NCBI GenBank assembly: GCA_023369685.1
Contig: SACZ01000007.1
Coordinates: forward strand, 1 to 64,000
DNA length: 64,000 nucleotides
Reading direction: 5' to 3'
Source of the DNA: Prolixibacteraceae bacterium JC049
GTDB lineage: Bacteria > Bacteroidota > Bacteroidia > Bacteroidales > Prolixibacteraceae
Shown: one piece after another, positions 63,470 through 64,000 of the stretch
Numbering within the stretch: the first letter of the stretch is position 1
Layout of the letters: the number at the start of each line of letters is the position of its first letter
Made by a program: the position numbers and the translations under genes
The notes under the pieces: model-generated
The model's database searches: none
What the model was told of the DNA's origin: nothing
The model's input: only the letters and a program-made list of their open reading frames with translations

Positions 63470-64000
63470 ATGGATTGGAGCCGGTTTAGGCTTTGCAACT
63501 TTTGGCCCAATTGGAGCCATCATTGGTTTTTCAATAGGATCATTTTTAGATAAAGGAGGACAAGACAGTAATTTCAATGAAGGGCATCCTTACTCACGAC
63601 CTGGAGCAGGAAGTTCGACAACGACAGGTGGCTTTGCAATGACACTTTTGGTGTTGGTAGCTGCAATTATGAAAGCCGATGGCAAAGTGTTACGCTCGGA
63701 GTTAGACTATGTAAAGAAATACTTCGTTCAAAGCATGGGACAGGAATCGGCAGCAGAAGCTATCCGACTTTTAAGAGACATACTAAAACAAGATATTCCG
63801 GTTCAGGATGTTTGTCGTCAGATTAAGCAACATATGGATCACTCTTCTCGTCTACAGCTTATGCACTTGCTTTTTGGTGTGTCGTTGGCCGACGGAGAGC
63901 TACACCCACATGAATTATCGACATTGAAGCTAATTGCTGCTAATTTGAATATCAGTAATGCCGATTTCGAGTCGATTATGGCCATGTTTGTTCCTGCAAC
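63453..64000 (+). CDS. TerB/DjlA-like co-chaperone (partial, runs off the window)
   Basis: An open frame with no stop before the window edge begins with ATG at 63453, within the last codons of coaE. Residues about 5-33 are glycine-rich and membrane-inserting (KWIGAGLGFATFGPIGAIIG). A TerB-like helical domain follows (LLVLVAAIMKADGKVLRSELDYVKKYF, in parts AAIMKADGKVLRSELDYVKK and LMHLLFGVSLADGELHPHEL), with the acidic DGK and DGE motifs typical of TerB. In DjlA-type proteins a J domain comes after this, so one is expected beyond the edge. Confidence 0.85.
   Translation, partial: MGKFAKWIGAGLGFATFGPIGAIIGFSIGSFLDKGGQDSNFNEGHPYSRPGAGSSTTTGGFAMTLLVLVAAIMKADGKVLRSELDYVKKYFVQSMGQESAAEAIRLLRDILKQDIPVQDVCRQIKQHMDHSSRLQLMHLLFGVSLADGELHPHELSTLKLIAANLNISNADFESIMAMFVPA

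Noticed and set aside
1-64000. tRNA, rRNA, CRISPR arrays, insertion sequences
   Set aside because: No tRNA-like T-loop with matching acceptor stem, no spaced direct repeats, and no transposase frame was found on reading both strands.

Overview
The window looks like chromosomal DNA from a free-living, glycan-degrading Bacteroidota, probably a marine or sediment member near Bacteroidales/Marinilabiliales. The evidence is a SusC/SusD pair with its own ECF sigma and FecR anti-sigma genes, a Rho factor with a long disordered insertion, several TAnnTTTG promoter boxes typical of this phylum, many lipoproteins, low GC, and DUF1460, DUF4922, GH97 and GH29 genes. I see no rRNA, tRNA, CRISPR array, phage or insertion sequence. 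Genus cannot be fixed from the sequence alone.

Layout. 1-5.7 kb: the tail of an unknown gene, a truncated AraC regulator, a GH29 fucosidase, a GNAT acetyltransferase, an AraC-GyrI regulator followed by a membrane-anchored GyrI-like protein, and a secreted LamG-like protein. 5.7-8.3 kb: an M15-type peptidase and a 711-residue protein that appears to join a dCache sensor to a complete pentameric ligand-gated ion channel (pLGIC). This is the most unusual item. 8.4-16 kb: a chromate transporter, a MITE-like palindromic element, and a heavy-metal RND system in which the CzcA-type pump is fused to its outer-membrane factor, with a His-rich small protein upstream. 16-20.8 kb: a patatin-Omp85 protein, YitT, ribosomal protein L19 with a structured leader, and a Nudix hydrolase.

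21-27.4 kb: an amidohydrolase, then a likely peptidoglycan-recycling neighbourhood (DUF4922 HIT-like protein, DUF1460 amidase, glycosyltransferase; divergent BadF-type sugar kinase and MurQ). 27.5-33.9 kb: lipA-lipB, a secreted FMN-binding protein, YjbQ, a DUF819 permease, and the division/RNA-decay set zapB-like, zapA, rny. 34-41 kb: a membrane-bound beta-propeller/AraC regulator beside a GH97 glycosidase and an NPCBM lipoprotein, then aroC and a small Cys-rich membrane protein. 41-52 kb: oligopeptidase B, a thioredoxin-like protein, a secreted C1 peptidase, a Gfo/Idh/MocA oxidoreductase, a lipoprotein, rho and prmA. 52-61.7 kb: a polysaccharide-utilisation locus on the minus strand (ECF sigma, FecR, SusC, SusD, then a clan GH-D-like glycosidase). 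61.9 kb to the end: a YbbR-domain protein, coaE and a truncated TerB/DjlA-like gene.

Genes that probably work together: sigma-FecR-SusC-SusD-glycosidase as one surface glycan uptake system; propeller regulator with NPCBM and GH97; kinase, MurQ and DUF1460 in recovery of cell-wall fragments; His-rich protein, pump and adaptor in metal efflux; peptidase and Cache-pLGIC as an envelope-sensing pair (inference).
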